Source of the DNA: Methylobacterium sp. E-065
Lineage (GTDB): Bacteria; Pseudomonadota; Alphaproteobacteria; Rhizobiales; Beijerinckiaceae
Direction of reading: 5' to 3'
Length of the DNA stretch: 64,000 bases
NCBI RefSeq assembly: GCF_022829605.1
Contig: NZ_JAKSYD010000295.1
Span: 62,001-126,000 of the forward strand
Position numbers and translations under genes: made by a program. A model generated the notes under the pieces. That model saw nothing but the letters and a program-made list of their open reading frames with translations, was not told where the DNA came from and ran no database searches. Every line of letters begins with the position of its first letter. Positions within the stretch are counted from its first letter, which is position 1. This document shows, piece by piece, positions 16,844 through 26,826 of the stretch.

Positions 16844-18646
16844 ATGGCCGCTCCCCCGCTTCTGACTCTCCAAGACGTCGCGCTGACCTTCGGTGGCACG
16901 CCGCTGATCACCCGCGGCGAGATCGCCATCGCACCCGGCGAGCGAACCTGCCTCGTTGGACGCAACGGGTCCGGCAAGTCGACGCTGATGAAGATCGCCG
17001 CGGGCCTGGTCGAGCTCGACAAGGGCCGCCGCTTCGTGCAGCCCGGCACCACGATCCGCTACCTCGCGCAGGAGCCGGATTTTTCCGGCTTTGCCACTAC
17101 GATGGATTTCGTCGAGTCCGGCCTGCCTCCCGGGGAATCGACCCATCGGGCCCGCTACCTGCTGGAGAGCCTCGGACTGACGGGTGAGGAAGACCCCACG
17201 AAGCTTTCGGGCGGGGAGGGGCGGCGCACCGCGCTCGCCCAGGCGCTCGCCCCGGAGCCGGACGTGCTGCTCCTCGACGAGCCCACCAACCACCTCGACC
17301 TTCCGGCGATCGAGTGGCTCGAATCGGAACTCCGGTCCACCCGCGCCGCGCTCGTGCTGATCAGCCACGATCGGCGCTTCCTTTCGGCCCTGTCGCGGGC
17401 GACGATCTGGCTCGACCGCGGCGAGACCCGCCGGATCGACCAGGGCTTTTCAGGTTTCGAGGCGTGGCGCGATGCCTTCTTCGAGGAGGAGGAGCGCGAC
17501 CAGCACAAGCTCGACCGCAAGATCGTCGCCGAGGAGCATTGGCTGCGCTACGGCGTCACCGCGCGGCGCAAGCGCAACGTCCGGCGTCTCGGCAACCTGC
17601 ACGAGCTGCGCCAGAGCCGCCGCGAGGTACGCCGTCCGGTCGGCAGCGTCAGCATGCAGGCCTCGGACGCCGAATCCTCCGGCAGCCTCGTGGTCGAGGC
17701 CCGCGACATCGCGAAATCCTACGGTGAACGCAAAATCGTGGACGGCCTGTCGCTCCGGGTGATGCGTGGCGACCGGCTCGGCATCGTCGGGGCGAACGGC
17801 GCCGGCAAGTCGACGCTGATCAACCTCCTGATGGGGCGGCTGGAGCCCGATGCCGGTCAGGTCGTGCTCGGCACCAACCTGATGCCGGTGGTGCTCGATC
17901 AGGCCCGGGCCGTGCTCGAACCAGGAATGACCGTCACCGACGTGCTGACCGGCGGCCGCGGCGACAGCGTCACGGTGAACGGCCAGAGCCGCCACGTGAT
18001 CGGCTATCTGAAGGACTTCCTGTTCAGCCCCGAGCAGGCGCGCACGCCGGTCTCGGTGCTGTCGGGCGGCGAGCGCAACCGGCTGCTGATCGCCCGCGCC
18101 CTGGCCCAGCCCGCGAACCTCCTCGTCCTCGACGAGCCGACCAACGACCTCGACCTCGAGACCCTCGACCTGCTGCAGGAGATGCTCGGCGACTACCAGG
18201 GCACGCTGATCCTGGTGAGCCACGACCGCGACTTCCTCGACCGGGTGGCCGGCAGCGTCCTGGTTTCCGAGGGCGCGGGCCGCTGGGTCGAGTATGCCGG
18301 CGGCTACAGCGACATGCTGGTCCAGCGCGGGCAGGGCGTCGAGGCGCGGGCCGCGGCGCCGAAGGCGAAGGAGTCGCGCGAACGATCGGCGAACCCGGCG
18401 GCGCAGCCAGCGGGCAAGCCCAAGCTCGGCTTTAACGAGCAGCACGAATTGAAGACGCTGCCCGCCCGGATGCAGAAGCTGGAAGCGGCGATCGGCCAGC
18501 TCAAGACGATCCTGGCCGACCCCGACCTCTATGCCCGCGACCCCGCCCGCTTCGACAAGGCCTCGACCATGCTGGCGCAGGCCGAGACCGAGCTGTCGCA
18601 GGCGGAGGACCGCTGGCTGGAGCTGGAGATGCTGCAGGCGGGGTGA
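16844..18646 (+). CDS. ABC-F family ATPase (Uup-like)
   Basis: 600 aa from ATG 16844; an in-frame start at 16808 adds 12 residues. Two nucleotide-binding domains are present: Walker A GRNGSGKST and GANGAGKST, signatures LSGGEGRR and LSGGERNR, and Walker B LLLDEPTNHLDL and LVLDEPTNDLDL. There are no membrane segments. A C-terminal coiled coil (KTLPARMQKLEAAIGQLK to ELSQAEDRWLELE) is the Uup-type DNA-binding or ribosome-associated tail. ABC-F proteins act on ribosomes or, for Uup, in genome stability. Ends four bases into a GTG of the next frame. Confidence 0.92.
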   Translation: MAAPPLLTLQDVALTFGGTPLITRGEIAIAPGERTCLVGRNGSGKSTLMKIAAGLVELDKGRRFVQPGTTIRYLAQEPDFSGFATTMDFVESGLPPGESTHRARYLLESLGLTGEEDPTKLSGGEGRRTALAQALAPEPDVLLLDEPTNHLDLPAIEWLESELRSTRAALVLISHDRRFLSALSRATIWLDRGETRRIDQGFSGFEAWRDAFFEEEERDQHKLDRKIVAEEHWLRYGVTARRKRNVRRLGNLHELRQSRREVRRPVGSVSMQASDAESSGSLVVEARDIAKSYGERKIVDGLSLRVMRGDRLGIVGANGAGKSTLINLLMGRLEPDAGQVVLGTNLMPVVLDQARAVLEPGMTVTDVLTGGRGDSVTVNGQSRHVIGYLKDFLFSPEQARTPVSVLSGGERNRLLIARALAQPANLLVLDEPTNDLDLETLDLLQEMLGDYQGTLILVSHDRDFLDRVAGSVLVSEGAGRWVEYAGGYSDMLVQRGQGVEARAAAPKAKESRERSANPAAQPAGKPKLGFNEQHELKTLPARMQKLEAAIGQLKTILADPDLYARDPARFDKASTMLAQAETELSQAEDRWLELEMLQAG

Positions 18647-18687
18647 GTCCCGCAACCGCCTGCACGATGGACCGGACCGGAGACCGC

Positions 18688-20178
18688 ATGACCGCCTACC
18701 AGACCCTCGAACAGCGCTTCGCCCGCCTCGCCGCCCTCGAAGGGGCCGCAGGCATCCTCGGCTGGGATGCGCAGACCCTGATGCCGGACGGCGCCGCGTC
18801 GGCGCGGGGTGACCAGCTCGCGATCCTGCGCGGCCTCGCCCACGCGATGCTGACCGAGCCCGAGGCGGCCGGGGATCTCGACGCGGCCGAGCGCGAAGGC
18901 GGCCTCGAAGCCTGGTCCGCCGCCAACCTGCGCGAGATGCGCCGCGCGCAGGCCCACGCCACAGCGGTCCCGCGCGACCTCGTCGAGGCGAGTTCCCGTG
19001 CGGTCTCCCGCTCCGAGATGGTCTGGCGCGAGGCGCGCCGCGACGCGGACTTCGCCAAGCTGGAGCCCCACCTCGCCGAAGTGCTGCGGCTCCAACGCGA
19101 GATCGGCCAGGCCAAGGGCGCAGCCCTCGGGCTCGACCCCTACGATGCGTTGCTCGACAGCTACGATCCGGGCATGCGCCGGGCGACGATCGACCCGCTC
19201 TTCTCCGATCTGACTTCGTGGCTGCCGGGGCTGATCGCCCAGGCCCGGGAGATCCAGGCCGGCCGCCCGGCGCCGGTGCCGCTGACCGGCCCGTTCGACG
19301 TGGCGGTGCAGCGCGCCCTCGGCCTCAAGCTGATGGAGGCGGTGGGGTTCGACTTCACCCGGGGTCGGCTCGACATCAGCCTCCACCCGTTCTGCGGCGG
19401 CGCCACCGACGACGTGCGGATCACCACCCGCTACGACGAGGCCGATTTCGGCCGCGCGCTGATGGGTGTGCTGCACGAGACCGGCCACGCCCTCTACGAG
19501 CAGGGCCGGCCGGGCTCCTGGCGCAACCAGCCGGTGGGCGCGGCTCGGGGCATGAGCCTGCACGAGAGCCAGTCGCTCATCGTCGAGATGCAGGCCTGTC
19601 GGAGCCGGGAGTTCTTCACCTTCCTGGCGCCTCTGCTGCGGGAGGCGTTCGGGCGCACGGGGCCGGAATGGTCTCCGGAGAACCTGCACGCGCTCAACAC
19701 CCAGGTCGCGCCGGGCTTCATCCGGGTCGATGCCGACGAGGCGACCTACCCGGCGCACATCCTCCTGCGCTACCGGCTGGAGACCGCGATGATCGCGGGC
19801 GATCTCGCGGTGCGGGATCTGCCGGGGGCATTCAACGACGGAATGCGGGAGTTGCTGGGTCTCACGGTCCCGGACGACCGGATGGGCTGCCTGCAGGACA
19901 TCCACTGGCCGAGTGGCGCGTTCGGCTATTTCCCGACCTACACGCTGGGCGCGCTCGCGGCCGCCCAGCTGTTCCGGGCTGCCCGGGCGGCCGAGCCGGC
20001 GCTGCCAAGCTGCCTGGCGCAGGGCGATTTCGCGCCGCTGCGGCGCTGGCTGCGTGCGAATGTGCATGAGGTCGGCAGCCTGCTCGACACCGACGCGCTG
20101 CTGACCCGCGCCACGGGGGCGCCGCTCGGCACGGCGGCGTTCCGGACGCATCTGGAGGCGCGGTATCTCGGGGCGTGA
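18688..20178 (+). CDS. Carboxypeptidase M32 (thermostable carboxypeptidase type)
   Basis: 496 aa. ATG 18688 is chosen because GGAG lies five bases upstream and families of this type begin AYQTLEQRFARL; earlier in-frame starts at 18643 and 18667 exist. The zinc motif HEXXH is HETGH in VLHETGHALYEQG, with the second-helix Glu in HESQS. Downstream come DEATYPAHILLRY and QDIHWPSGAFGYFPTYTLG, both M32 hallmarks. Cytosolic metallocarboxypeptidase removing C-terminal residues other than Pro. The gap to the convergent yhaN-like gene is 117 bases with only a short GC-rich hairpin-like stretch. Confidence 0.94.
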   Translation: MTAYQTLEQRFARLAALEGAAGILGWDAQTLMPDGAASARGDQLAILRGLAHAMLTEPEAAGDLDAAEREGGLEAWSAANLREMRRAQAHATAVPRDLVEASSRAVSRSEMVWREARRDADFAKLEPHLAEVLRLQREIGQAKGAALGLDPYDALLDSYDPGMRRATIDPLFSDLTSWLPGLIAQAREIQAGRPAPVPLTGPFDVAVQRALGLKLMEAVGFDFTRGRLDISLHPFCGGATDDVRITTRYDEADFGRALMGVLHETGHALYEQGRPGSWRNQPVGAARGMSLHESQSLIVEMQACRSREFFTFLAPLLREAFGRTGPEWSPENLHALNTQVAPGFIRVDADEATYPAHILLRYRLETAMIAGDLAVRDLPGAFNDGMRELLGLTVPDDRMGCLQDIHWPSGAFGYFPTYTLGALAAAQLFRAARAAEPALPSCLAQGDFAPLRRWLRANVHEVGSLLDTDALLTRATGAPLGTAAFRTHLEARYLGA

Positions 20179-20295
20179 TGGGTCGGCGGGCTTTCGTAGG
20201 AGGAGGCCTGGAGCGGCCTTTGCGTCTCTCCCTGCCCACAAACGGGGAGGGGGATCCGCGGAGACAACCAATCCTGAGCGATTGAAGCCCGCTCC

Positions 20296-23200
20296 CTACA
20301 AAGCCACCACATCCACCGCGTCCCCCAGCCGCGCACGGGCGATCTCAGCCACGTGGCGGTGGTGGGTGAACAGGATCGGCTGCACCGCAGCGCCGATCTC
20401 GGCGAGCGCGTCGAGGCCGTACCCGGTTCGCGCCTCGTCGAACGTCGAAAAAAGATCGTCGCCGATGAACGGCGCCGGCTCGGCGCGCGAAGCGTAATCC
20501 TCCAGATAGGCGAGCCGCAGGGCGAGGTAGAGCTGATCGCGGGTGCCCTCGCTCATGCCCTCGATGCCGACCCATCCGCCCCCGCTGCGCTGCCCGGCGA
20601 GCTTCGGGGTATCGGCCTCGTCGAAGGTCTGGGCGAGGCCCGAGAAGGCGCCGCCGGTAAGCGACCGGAACAGCGCCCCGGCTCGGGCCACCAGGGGATC
20701 CTGCTGCCCCGACCGGTGCCGGGCCACCGCCTGACCGAGCATCAGCCCGGCCAGCCGCAGCACCGCCCAGGAACGGGCCGCCGCCTGCAGATCGGCCTCC
20801 GCGGCTTTGCGCTCGGCGAGCGCCAGTTCGGCCCCGGTCCCGCCCTCCAGCTCTGCCCGCCGCCGCTCGGCCCTGTCACGGTCGGAAAAAATCACCCGGC
20901 CGCGCTCCTCCAGCTCCTCGGCCTCCAGGGCAAGCCGGGCCAGCTCGGCCTCGATCGCCTCGGGCGGCAGCGCCTCGAGCCCGGTGCGCAGCTCCGCCTC
21001 CGGCAGCCCATCCGACGCGCCCGCGAGGCTGACACGCAGCCGCTCCAGCTCGGCACGGAGCGCCTCCCGGGCGCTGAGACGGCCGAACAGCGCTTCGAGT
21101 TCCGGCATCGACGCATCGCTTTGGTCCGGCATCCGTGCGGCGACGTGGCGGGTCAGCGCCGCGCGCGCGGTCGTCAACGCGTCGGCGGCGGCACGACCGG
21201 CTGCGGCGGCCTCGTCCAACCGCCGGTCGAGTTCGACCCGCCGGGCCTCGTGGGCCTGGGCGGCGACGAGCCGGCCGTGGAGGGCGCGGATCGCCGCCGT
21301 GGGGCCGGCCTCCACGAGATCGGGGGCGAGCGCTTCGACAAGAGCCGCAGCGGCATTCCGGAACGTCTCCATGTCGCGCCGGATGCCGGTGGCCCGTCGG
21401 GTCAGCGCGGCGCGCTCGGTGAGCCGTTCGGGGACCGCCCGCCACGCCTCCAGGGCGCTCTCGGCCTCCTCGGGCCGGGCCGAGGCGTCGAGGCCGATGA
21501 GCCGCAGCGCCGCGCTCCACTCACTCTGCCACCCCGCTCGGCGGTTCTCCGTCTCGGCCCGGGCAGCGTCCAGCCGCTCGGCCGCGGCGCGCGCGGCGCG
21601 CAGGAGCCCGCCGGTCTGTAGGCTGGCCTCCCAGCGGCTGGTCAGCGTGGCGAGGCGCGCTTCGAGCCGTTCGAGAGCCGGCCCGACCTCGATCCCGGGC
21701 GAGGCGTCGAGCCCGGCTCTGGCACTCAGTTCGGCGAGAGGCGCCCGGGCGGCCTCGATCGCGGCGCGGGTCTCGTCGAGCCGGAGCCGGTCACCCGAGA
21801 GCCGCTGCTCGGCCTCGACCAGGTCCTCGACCTCCGCGAGCCACGCCGCCATCTCGACCGGCGACGCGGGGGTGATGCCGGTCCCCCCCCAAGCCGCGCG
21901 CCACGCGGCCTCGCCCTCGGCGATCTGGGCCTCGATCCCGGAGAGCTCATGCAGGGCGCCGGCGAGAGTCTCCTCCTCGGCGGCGAGGCGGTCGAGGTCG
22001 GCCGCGTGGGCCGCGACCCGGGCGGCGTCGTCGGCGCGCGCATCGGCCAAGCGGTCCGCGTCGAGCCGCGCACGTTCGTAAGCCGCGATCTCGGCGGACT
22101 CCAGCATGCGCCCCGACTCGAGGGCTCTGCGCAGCGGCGCGAAGGCCGCGTCGCGCGCCTCCCGAAGCGCCGCGACGCGCTCCCGGGTGGCGATCGGCTG
22201 GCCGGCCGCGCGCTCGCGCAGCCGGTCCCGGGTGGCCTTCACCTGACGCTGCGCCGCGTCGCGGTGGTCGGCGGCCCGCTCCCGCTCGCGGGCCTTCCCG
22301 TCGAGAAGCACACGATAGCCCGCCACCGCCTCCGGGTGGGGCAGGGGCGTCCGGACAAGGACGGCGATATCCGAGATGGCCGGCGCCATCCGGGCCGCCT
22401 GATTGCGCAGCAGCGCCGTCTCGTGCCGGATGTTGGCGCTGAGGCTGTCGTGCGCGGCAATCCGCTCGTGAAGGCGCGCCAGGGGCTTCAGCGCCTCGCG
22501 GAGCGGGGTCGGATCGCGGGTTGCGCCCGCCGCCTCGATCTCCCCGGCCAGACGGTCGCGCTCAGTGAGCGCCGCCGCGTGATCGCGGGATAGCTGGTCC
22601 TCGGCGGCCGCGAGTGTCCTGTGGTCCCGGATCAGCCGGTCGATCCGGGCCCGGGCGGCGTCGGTCGGCTGGCCGGCCTCCAGGGCCGCGAGGTCGGCAA
22701 GGCCGATCCGGGCGCGCAGCCGTTCGAGATCCAGGTCGACCTTATGGATCTCACCCTCGATCCGGGGCAGGTCGGTGCCGCCCTTCTCGAATTCCTTGGT
22801 GCCACTGAAAACCGCCAGGATCTCGTCGGCCCGGAGCGTCAGGCCCGGCTCGACGGGCACCGCCTCCGCGTCGTCCCGGGCGCGGGCGACGGCGGAGCCG
22901 GCCCGTTCGGCTTCGGCCTCCGCGGCGCGACACGCCGCAAGGGCCATACCGAGGCGGTCGATCCAGGCAGGATCGGCATCGACCAAGCCATCCTCGGCCC
23001 CGATGCGCTGCGCCAGGGCATCGATCTCGGACAGGATCGGCCGGACCCGCTTGAACCGCTCCAGCCGCGCGCGCGCGACTGCCAAATCCTTCTGGCCGTC
23101 GCGGAGGGTTTCGAGCTGGCCGGCCGCGGCCGCGATCTCGTCGTTCAGGGCACGCCAATCCGTCGCGCGCAGGCTCGTCTCGCGGATCGTCCGGCGGGCA

Positions 23201-23772
23201 TTGTCGTGGCGTTCCAGCGCTTGGTAGAAGGTCCGGTGCTTGGCCTTGTGAGGCGTGAAGATCGCGTCCGCCTCCCCCTCCAGGTCAGCGTGCAGCTCCG
23301 TAAGCCCGCGCAGGCCGGAACCCGCCGCGAACAGGCTCGCCCCGACCTCGCCCTCGACATCGACCATCTCGCGCCCGCCCGCCCGCAGGTTCGCTGCGTC
23401 GAGGCCGAAGGCGCGGCAGAACACGGTCCGCGAGATGCCGCCGACGAACGGTGCCAGGGCGTCGTCGGGGATCGGCGCCTCGGCGGCGTCGATCAGGGTG
23501 CGGGTGTTGCCCTTCCGGCGGCGGAAGCTCAGCCGGCGCCCGTCCGCGGCGACGATCTCGGCGCCCAGGCGCAGCAGGGGCATGTCGTGCTGGAAGGCGT
23601 ACGGGGTGGATTTCCCGAAGCCGAACAGCAGGTCGGTGACGGCCGCGAGCGCCGTGCTCTTGCCGGCCTCGTTGGCACCCAGCACCACGTGCAGGCGCGC
23701 ATCCGGCCGGAAGGCGATCGTGCGGTCCGTAAAGGCGCCGTAGCGCTCCAGGGCGAGGTGGATCAGGCGCAT
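20296..23772 (-). CDS. AAA ATPase, YhaN/SbcC-like DNA repair protein
   Basis: 1158 aa from ATG 23772; the open frame extends far upstream over the neighbouring gene and that part is noise. N-terminal MRLIHLALERYGAFTDRTIAF and Walker A GANEAGKST define the RecN/SbcC-type head. About 900 residues of Ala/Arg/Glu-rich coiled coil follow, then the C-terminal half of the head (GISEGTRDQLYLALRLAYLE type, here MSEGTRDQLYLALRLAYLE, and FIGDDLFSTFDEART). It partners the YhaO-like nuclease gene 17 bases upstream, as SbcC does SbcD. Confidence 0.92.
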   Translation of the reverse strand: MRLIHLALERYGAFTDRTIAFRPDARLHVVLGANEAGKSTALAAVTDLLFGFGKSTPYAFQHDMPLLRLGAEIVAADGRRLSFRRRKGNTRTLIDAAEAPIPDDALAPFVGGISRTVFCRAFGLDAANLRAGGREMVDVEGEVGASLFAAGSGLRGLTELHADLEGEADAIFTPHKAKHRTFYQALERHDNARRTIRETSLRATDWRALNDEIAAAAGQLETLRDGQKDLAVARARLERFKRVRPILSEIDALAQRIGAEDGLVDADPAWIDRLGMALAACRAAEAEAERAGSAVARARDDAEAVPVEPGLTLRADEILAVFSGTKEFEKGGTDLPRIEGEIHKVDLDLERLRARIGLADLAALEAGQPTDAARARIDRLIRDHRTLAAAEDQLSRDHAAALTERDRLAGEIEAAGATRDPTPLREALKPLARLHERIAAHDSLSANIRHETALLRNQAARMAPAISDIAVLVRTPLPHPEAVAGYRVLLDGKARERERAADHRDAAQRQVKATRDRLRERAAGQPIATRERVAALREARDAAFAPLRRALESGRMLESAEIAAYERARLDADRLADARADDAARVAAHAADLDRLAAEEETLAGALHELSGIEAQIAEGEAAWRAAWGGTGITPASPVEMAAWLAEVEDLVEAEQRLSGDRLRLDETRAAIEAARAPLAELSARAGLDASPGIEVGPALERLEARLATLTSRWEASLQTGGLLRAARAAAERLDAARAETENRRAGWQSEWSAALRLIGLDASARPEEAESALEAWRAVPERLTERAALTRRATGIRRDMETFRNAAAALVEALAPDLVEAGPTAAIRALHGRLVAAQAHEARRVELDRRLDEAAAAGRAAADALTTARAALTRHVAARMPDQSDASMPELEALFGRLSAREALRAELERLRVSLAGASDGLPEAELRTGLEALPPEAIEAELARLALEAEELEERGRVIFSDRDRAERRRAELEGGTGAELALAERKAAEADLQAAARSWAVLRLAGLMLGQAVARHRSGQQDPLVARAGALFRSLTGGAFSGLAQTFDEADTPKLAGQRSGGGWVGIEGMSEGTRDQLYLALRLAYLEDYASRAEPAPFIGDDLFSTFDEARTGYGLDALAEIGAAVQPILFTHHRHVAEIARARLGDAVDVVAL

Positions 23773-23789
23773 CGGGGCTCTCGATCCAC

Positions 23790-25028
23790 TTAGCAGTGCC
23801 GGCCGGTGAGACGGCCGAGGATCAGCGCCTCGGCCTCGGCGCAGAGGGCATCGAACTCGGCCTCCAGATCCGCCTCGGCAGCGACCGGAGCGGGTAGACG
23901 GCCACGGATCTGCGCGAGGGCGGCCCCGGCCCGGGTCCGGAATTCCGGATCGCGGTCGAGATCCGCCATCAGGGCGGCCGGGTCGATCGCGGCACCGGAG
24001 GACTCGACTGCGGCCGGCGGCCGACGCGTCGCGATCTTCAGGCGCTCCAGCCAGAGATCCTCGTGCAGCCGGTGGGCCGCGGCCTGGATCTCGGCCGTCA
24101 CGCCGTCCCGGTCGGCAGCGAGCGCGTCGTGGGCCTTCGTGGTGCCGGTCAGGTGGACGCGCACCAGGACCAAGCGGCCCGCCGCCGCGTCCGCCAGCGG
24201 CCGCAGGGCCGCCTCGGCCGCCTCGATCGCGCTGCGGGTATCGGCGGCGTCGGAGAGATCCACCGACACCTGCTCGAACCGCGCGCGGTCGAGGGCGAGG
24301 CGGGTGAGACCGGTCACCCGTCCGTCGGACACAGCGACCAGGACGGCGCCCTTCTGACCGCATTCGCGGATGCTGCGGCCCTGGAGATTGCCGGGGAACA
24401 CGATCCAGGGATCCCGGGACAGCTCGGCATACTCGTGGATATGGCCGAGCGCCCAGTAATCGTAGCCCCGGGCCTGGAGGTCGGCGATCGAGCAGGGGGC
24501 GTAGGTTTCATGGCCCGCATGGCCCGTGCAGGAGGTATGGAGAATCCCGAGGTTGAACCAGCCCGGCAGGGCCTCCGGGTAGGTCAGCGACAGGTTTTCC
24601 GGGACGGCCCGGTTCTCGAAGCTGCGGCCATGCAGGGCGACGCGCAACGCTTCGATGCGGTGAGTGCCGGCGCGTTTGGCCTCGAAGACGTGGACCGAGG
24701 GGGGCAGGGTGATCGACTTGGTGATCACGCTCTCGGCGTCGTGGTTGCCGCGGACCAGGATGGTCGGGATGCCGGCCCGGTCGAGGCGGGCCACCTGCCG
24801 GGCGAAGAACAGGCCTATCGTGTTGTCGGCCCAGTCGCCGTCGTAGACGTCGCCGGCCACGACCACGAAGGCGACCTGCCGCTCGATCGCCTGCGTGACC
24901 AGATCCTCGAAGGCGTGCCGCCCGGCCGCGGCGAGGCGGCGGGCGAGATCCGCGTCGCGGGTCGCCAGGCTCGACAGCGGCGAGCCGAGATGCAGATCGG
25001 CCGCGTGGATGAAGCTGAAGCCCGACAT
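23790..25028 (-). CDS. Metallophosphoesterase, YhaO/SbcD-like exonuclease
   Basis: 412 aa. Calcineurin-like phosphoesterase motifs in order: FIHAADLHLGSP (D-x-H), VVVAGDVYDGD (GDxxD), LVRGNHDAES (GNHD) and YWALGHIHEYAEL (GHxH). The C-terminal capping region (about residues 270-412) ends in a helical segment with RIRGRLPAPV-like sequence. It is expected to be a Mn-dependent nuclease working with the downstream coiled-coil ATPase on DNA ends. First gene of a two-gene operon. Confidence 0.92.
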   Translation of the reverse strand: MSGFSFIHAADLHLGSPLSSLATRDADLARRLAAAGRHAFEDLVTQAIERQVAFVVVAGDVYDGDWADNTIGLFFARQVARLDRAGIPTILVRGNHDAESVITKSITLPPSVHVFEAKRAGTHRIEALRVALHGRSFENRAVPENLSLTYPEALPGWFNLGILHTSCTGHAGHETYAPCSIADLQARGYDYWALGHIHEYAELSRDPWIVFPGNLQGRSIRECGQKGAVLVAVSDGRVTGLTRLALDRARFEQVSVDLSDAADTRSAIEAAEAALRPLADAAAGRLVLVRVHLTGTTKAHDALAADRDGVTAEIQAAAHRLHEDLWLERLKIATRRPPAAVESSGAAIDPAALMADLDRDPEFRTRAGAALAQIRGRLPAPVAAEADLEAEFDALCAEAEALILGRLTGRHC

Positions 25029-25307
25029 CGACCTCCGGGAGGATCGTGGGAACGGTTGGCTGCGCGCGCGGAAGCGCCGCCGTGACCGCGCTCATAGGCT
25101 GCCGGCGGGTTTGGCCTCAAGCACCGTGGGCGTGCGAGACCGGGTTTGTCCCGCGTCGCGGATCCCTGCGGCGCGGAATCATCGCCGGATCCGCGCCGCA
25201 CCTCTTAGGACTCTTGGATTCCGAACTTCGCGTAGCGGCCGATCATCCAGCCCCGCTGTACCGGAAGAGGGCTTCGGCGAGCGCGTCGTCGCCGGGCCGC
25301 AGACCGG

Positions 25308-25688
25308 TCAGCGCCCGAGTTCGACCGGAATGCTGAGGTCGGCCACGCCTCCGCTGCTCACGAGACCCGCCGGCGGTGCCGAGAGCGGACCGACGGCCCG
25401 GACCGCGCGCAGCGCCCGCTGGTCGAGATCGGGCGAGCCTGAGCTGCGCTCCACCTCGGCTCGCTGCAACACCCCGTCGGGGGCAATCACCACATGGACC
25501 ACCACGGTGCCGCCCCGCCGCCCCGATCCCGGCCGCCGTTCGGCGCGGTCGGCGCCATCGATCCGCATGACGAGATCCGACAGCCAGGCACGCGCCGCAG
25601 GTCCGGGCGCCGCCCGGGCCGGAAACGCGCATGGGATCAGGAGCAGACCGAGGAGGAGGGTCCGGCGGGCGAACTCGGGCAACGGCAT
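25308..25688 (-). CDS. Stand-alone TonB C-terminal domain protein
   Basis: 126 aa. An N-terminal hydrophobic segment (RRTLLLGLLLIPCAFPARA) looks like a cleavable signal peptide. After a short basic linker come GGTVVVHVVIAPDGVLQRAEVERSSGSPDLDQRALRAVRAVGPLSAPP, the TonB C-terminal fold. The Pro-rich spanning region and cytoplasmic membrane anchor of a true TonB are missing. It could be a periplasmic TonB-like partner with no direct energy link. It lies 88 bases downstream of the sigma-factor gene on the same strand. Confidence 0.78.
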   Translation of the reverse strand: MPLPEFARRTLLLGLLLIPCAFPARAAPGPAARAWLSDLVMRIDGADRAERRPGSGRRGGTVVVHVVIAPDGVLQRAEVERSSGSPDLDQRALRAVRAVGPLSAPPAGLVSSGGVADLSIPVELGR

Positions 25689-25776
25689 GCGGGACCGACG
25701 GCTCCTGGCGCGCGTGACGGTTGAACGTTCCTACGCGCGCTGGGTGCCCGAGGCGAGCCCTGACCGTGGGTCGCAA

Positions 25777-26526
25777 TCAGGAGATCGTGGTGGGTCTCCG
25801 GCCCCGCGGCCCAGCGGCGGCCAGCATGACTTCGTCGGTGCCGACCTCCAGGCCGGTATAGCCCAGCAGCTCGGCGAGCTGGGTCCGGGCGCGCCAGACG
25901 CGGCTCTTCACGGTGCCGATCCGGCACTGCATGACGGAAGCGGTCTCCTCGTAGGTGAGGTTCTCGATCGCCACGAGCACCAGCGCCTGCCGCATCGCCG
26001 GCGCGAGCCGGTCGAGGGCGACGCGCACGTCGCTTAGGTCGAGATGGCCGCCCTGCTCGGGCAGCGACACCATCCGCTCCGCCTGCGCGCCGTCCTCGTC
26101 CTGCACCTCGCGGCCGCGCTTGCGGTGCTCGTTGTAGAACTGGTTGCGCATGATCGTGAACAGCCACGCCTCCAGGTTCGTGCCCGGCACGAAGCTGGCC
26201 CGCGAGCGCCACGCCCGCAGCAGGGTGTTCTGGAGGAGGTCGTCGGCTCCGACATGGTTGCGCAGCAGCGAGCGCGCGAAGCGCTGCAGGTTCGGCACTA
26301 GGCGCAGCAGGGCAGTCTGGAACGCCTTCTCGTGGCCGTCTTGGGCCTTACCGAAGGCCGCATCCAGGAGCTGCAGCAGTTCGGCGAACCGATCCGCGAT
26401 GGGTGGCTCGATCACATCCTGTGCGTACGTCGCAGCGAGCAGATGGCCCAGGTGAGACTGGACGCTGCCGGGGAGCCGGGGAGCCTGCGGGGCGATTGTC
26501 CCGCCGTCGTTGGCATGTCGAAGCAT
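25777..26526 (-). CDS. ECF sigma factor, EcfG-like
   Basis: 249 aa. Region 2 is ARSLLRNHVGADDLLQNTLLRAWRSRASF followed by NLEAWLFTIMRNQFYNEHRKRGRE. Region 4 is LTYEETASVMQCRIGTVKSRVWRARTQL with the helix-turn-helix. The acidic linker VQDEDGAQAERMVSLPEQ and DLSDVRVALDRL resemble ECF15/EcfG, which directs the general stress response in alphaproteobacteria. The N-terminus is about 70 residues longer than region 2 needs. No NepR anti-sigma or PhyR gene lies next to it, so it is probably a paralogue rather than the main EcfG. The 300-base gap behind it holds no clear gene. Confidence 0.85.
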   Translation of the reverse strand: MLRHANDGGTIAPQAPRLPGSVQSHLGHLLAATYAQDVIEPPIADRFAELLQLLDAAFGKAQDGHEKAFQTALLRLVPNLQRFARSLLRNHVGADDLLQNTLLRAWRSRASFVPGTNLEAWLFTIMRNQFYNEHRKRGREVQDEDGAQAERMVSLPEQGGHLDLSDVRVALDRLAPAMRQALVLVAIENLTYEETASVMQCRIGTVKSRVWRARTQLAELLGYTGLEVGTDEVMLAAAGPRGRRPTTIS

Positions 26527-26826
26527 GATCGCCGATCACCTATGAGGAATAAAGAGTATCGGTCCGGCCATTAGCGCCCGTTCCCAGGACGATCGCCGCA
26601 ACATAGATCAGCCGATATCGAGATCTTAAGATTGATCCATGATGTGCCGACTGCTAATCCGAGCGGAATAGTGGGCCGACGGCACGCTTTCGCTCCGGAT
26701 GTCTCGCGCGAAAACCTGTCCTGCGTGACGCAGCATCTGCGCACCGGCACGGAAGCATGTTGCGCTGGCGGCCGGCGAAGCGAAGCCGTAGTGCTGCAAC
26801 CGGACGCCGAACTCGGGACTACACGC

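Noticed and set aside
20296..24363. A 1355-residue reading frame for the YhaN-like ATPase
   Set aside because: The first part overlaps the metallophosphoesterase gene and is Arg/Pro noise. The real start is ATG 23772, where the SbcC-type N-terminus begins.
26559..26584. Possible EcfG-type promoter (GGAAC on the minus strand at 26584-26580) upstream of the sigma-factor gene
   Set aside because: At 16-17 bases spacing the -10 reads CCGA or ACCG, not CGTT. Too weak to report as a feature.
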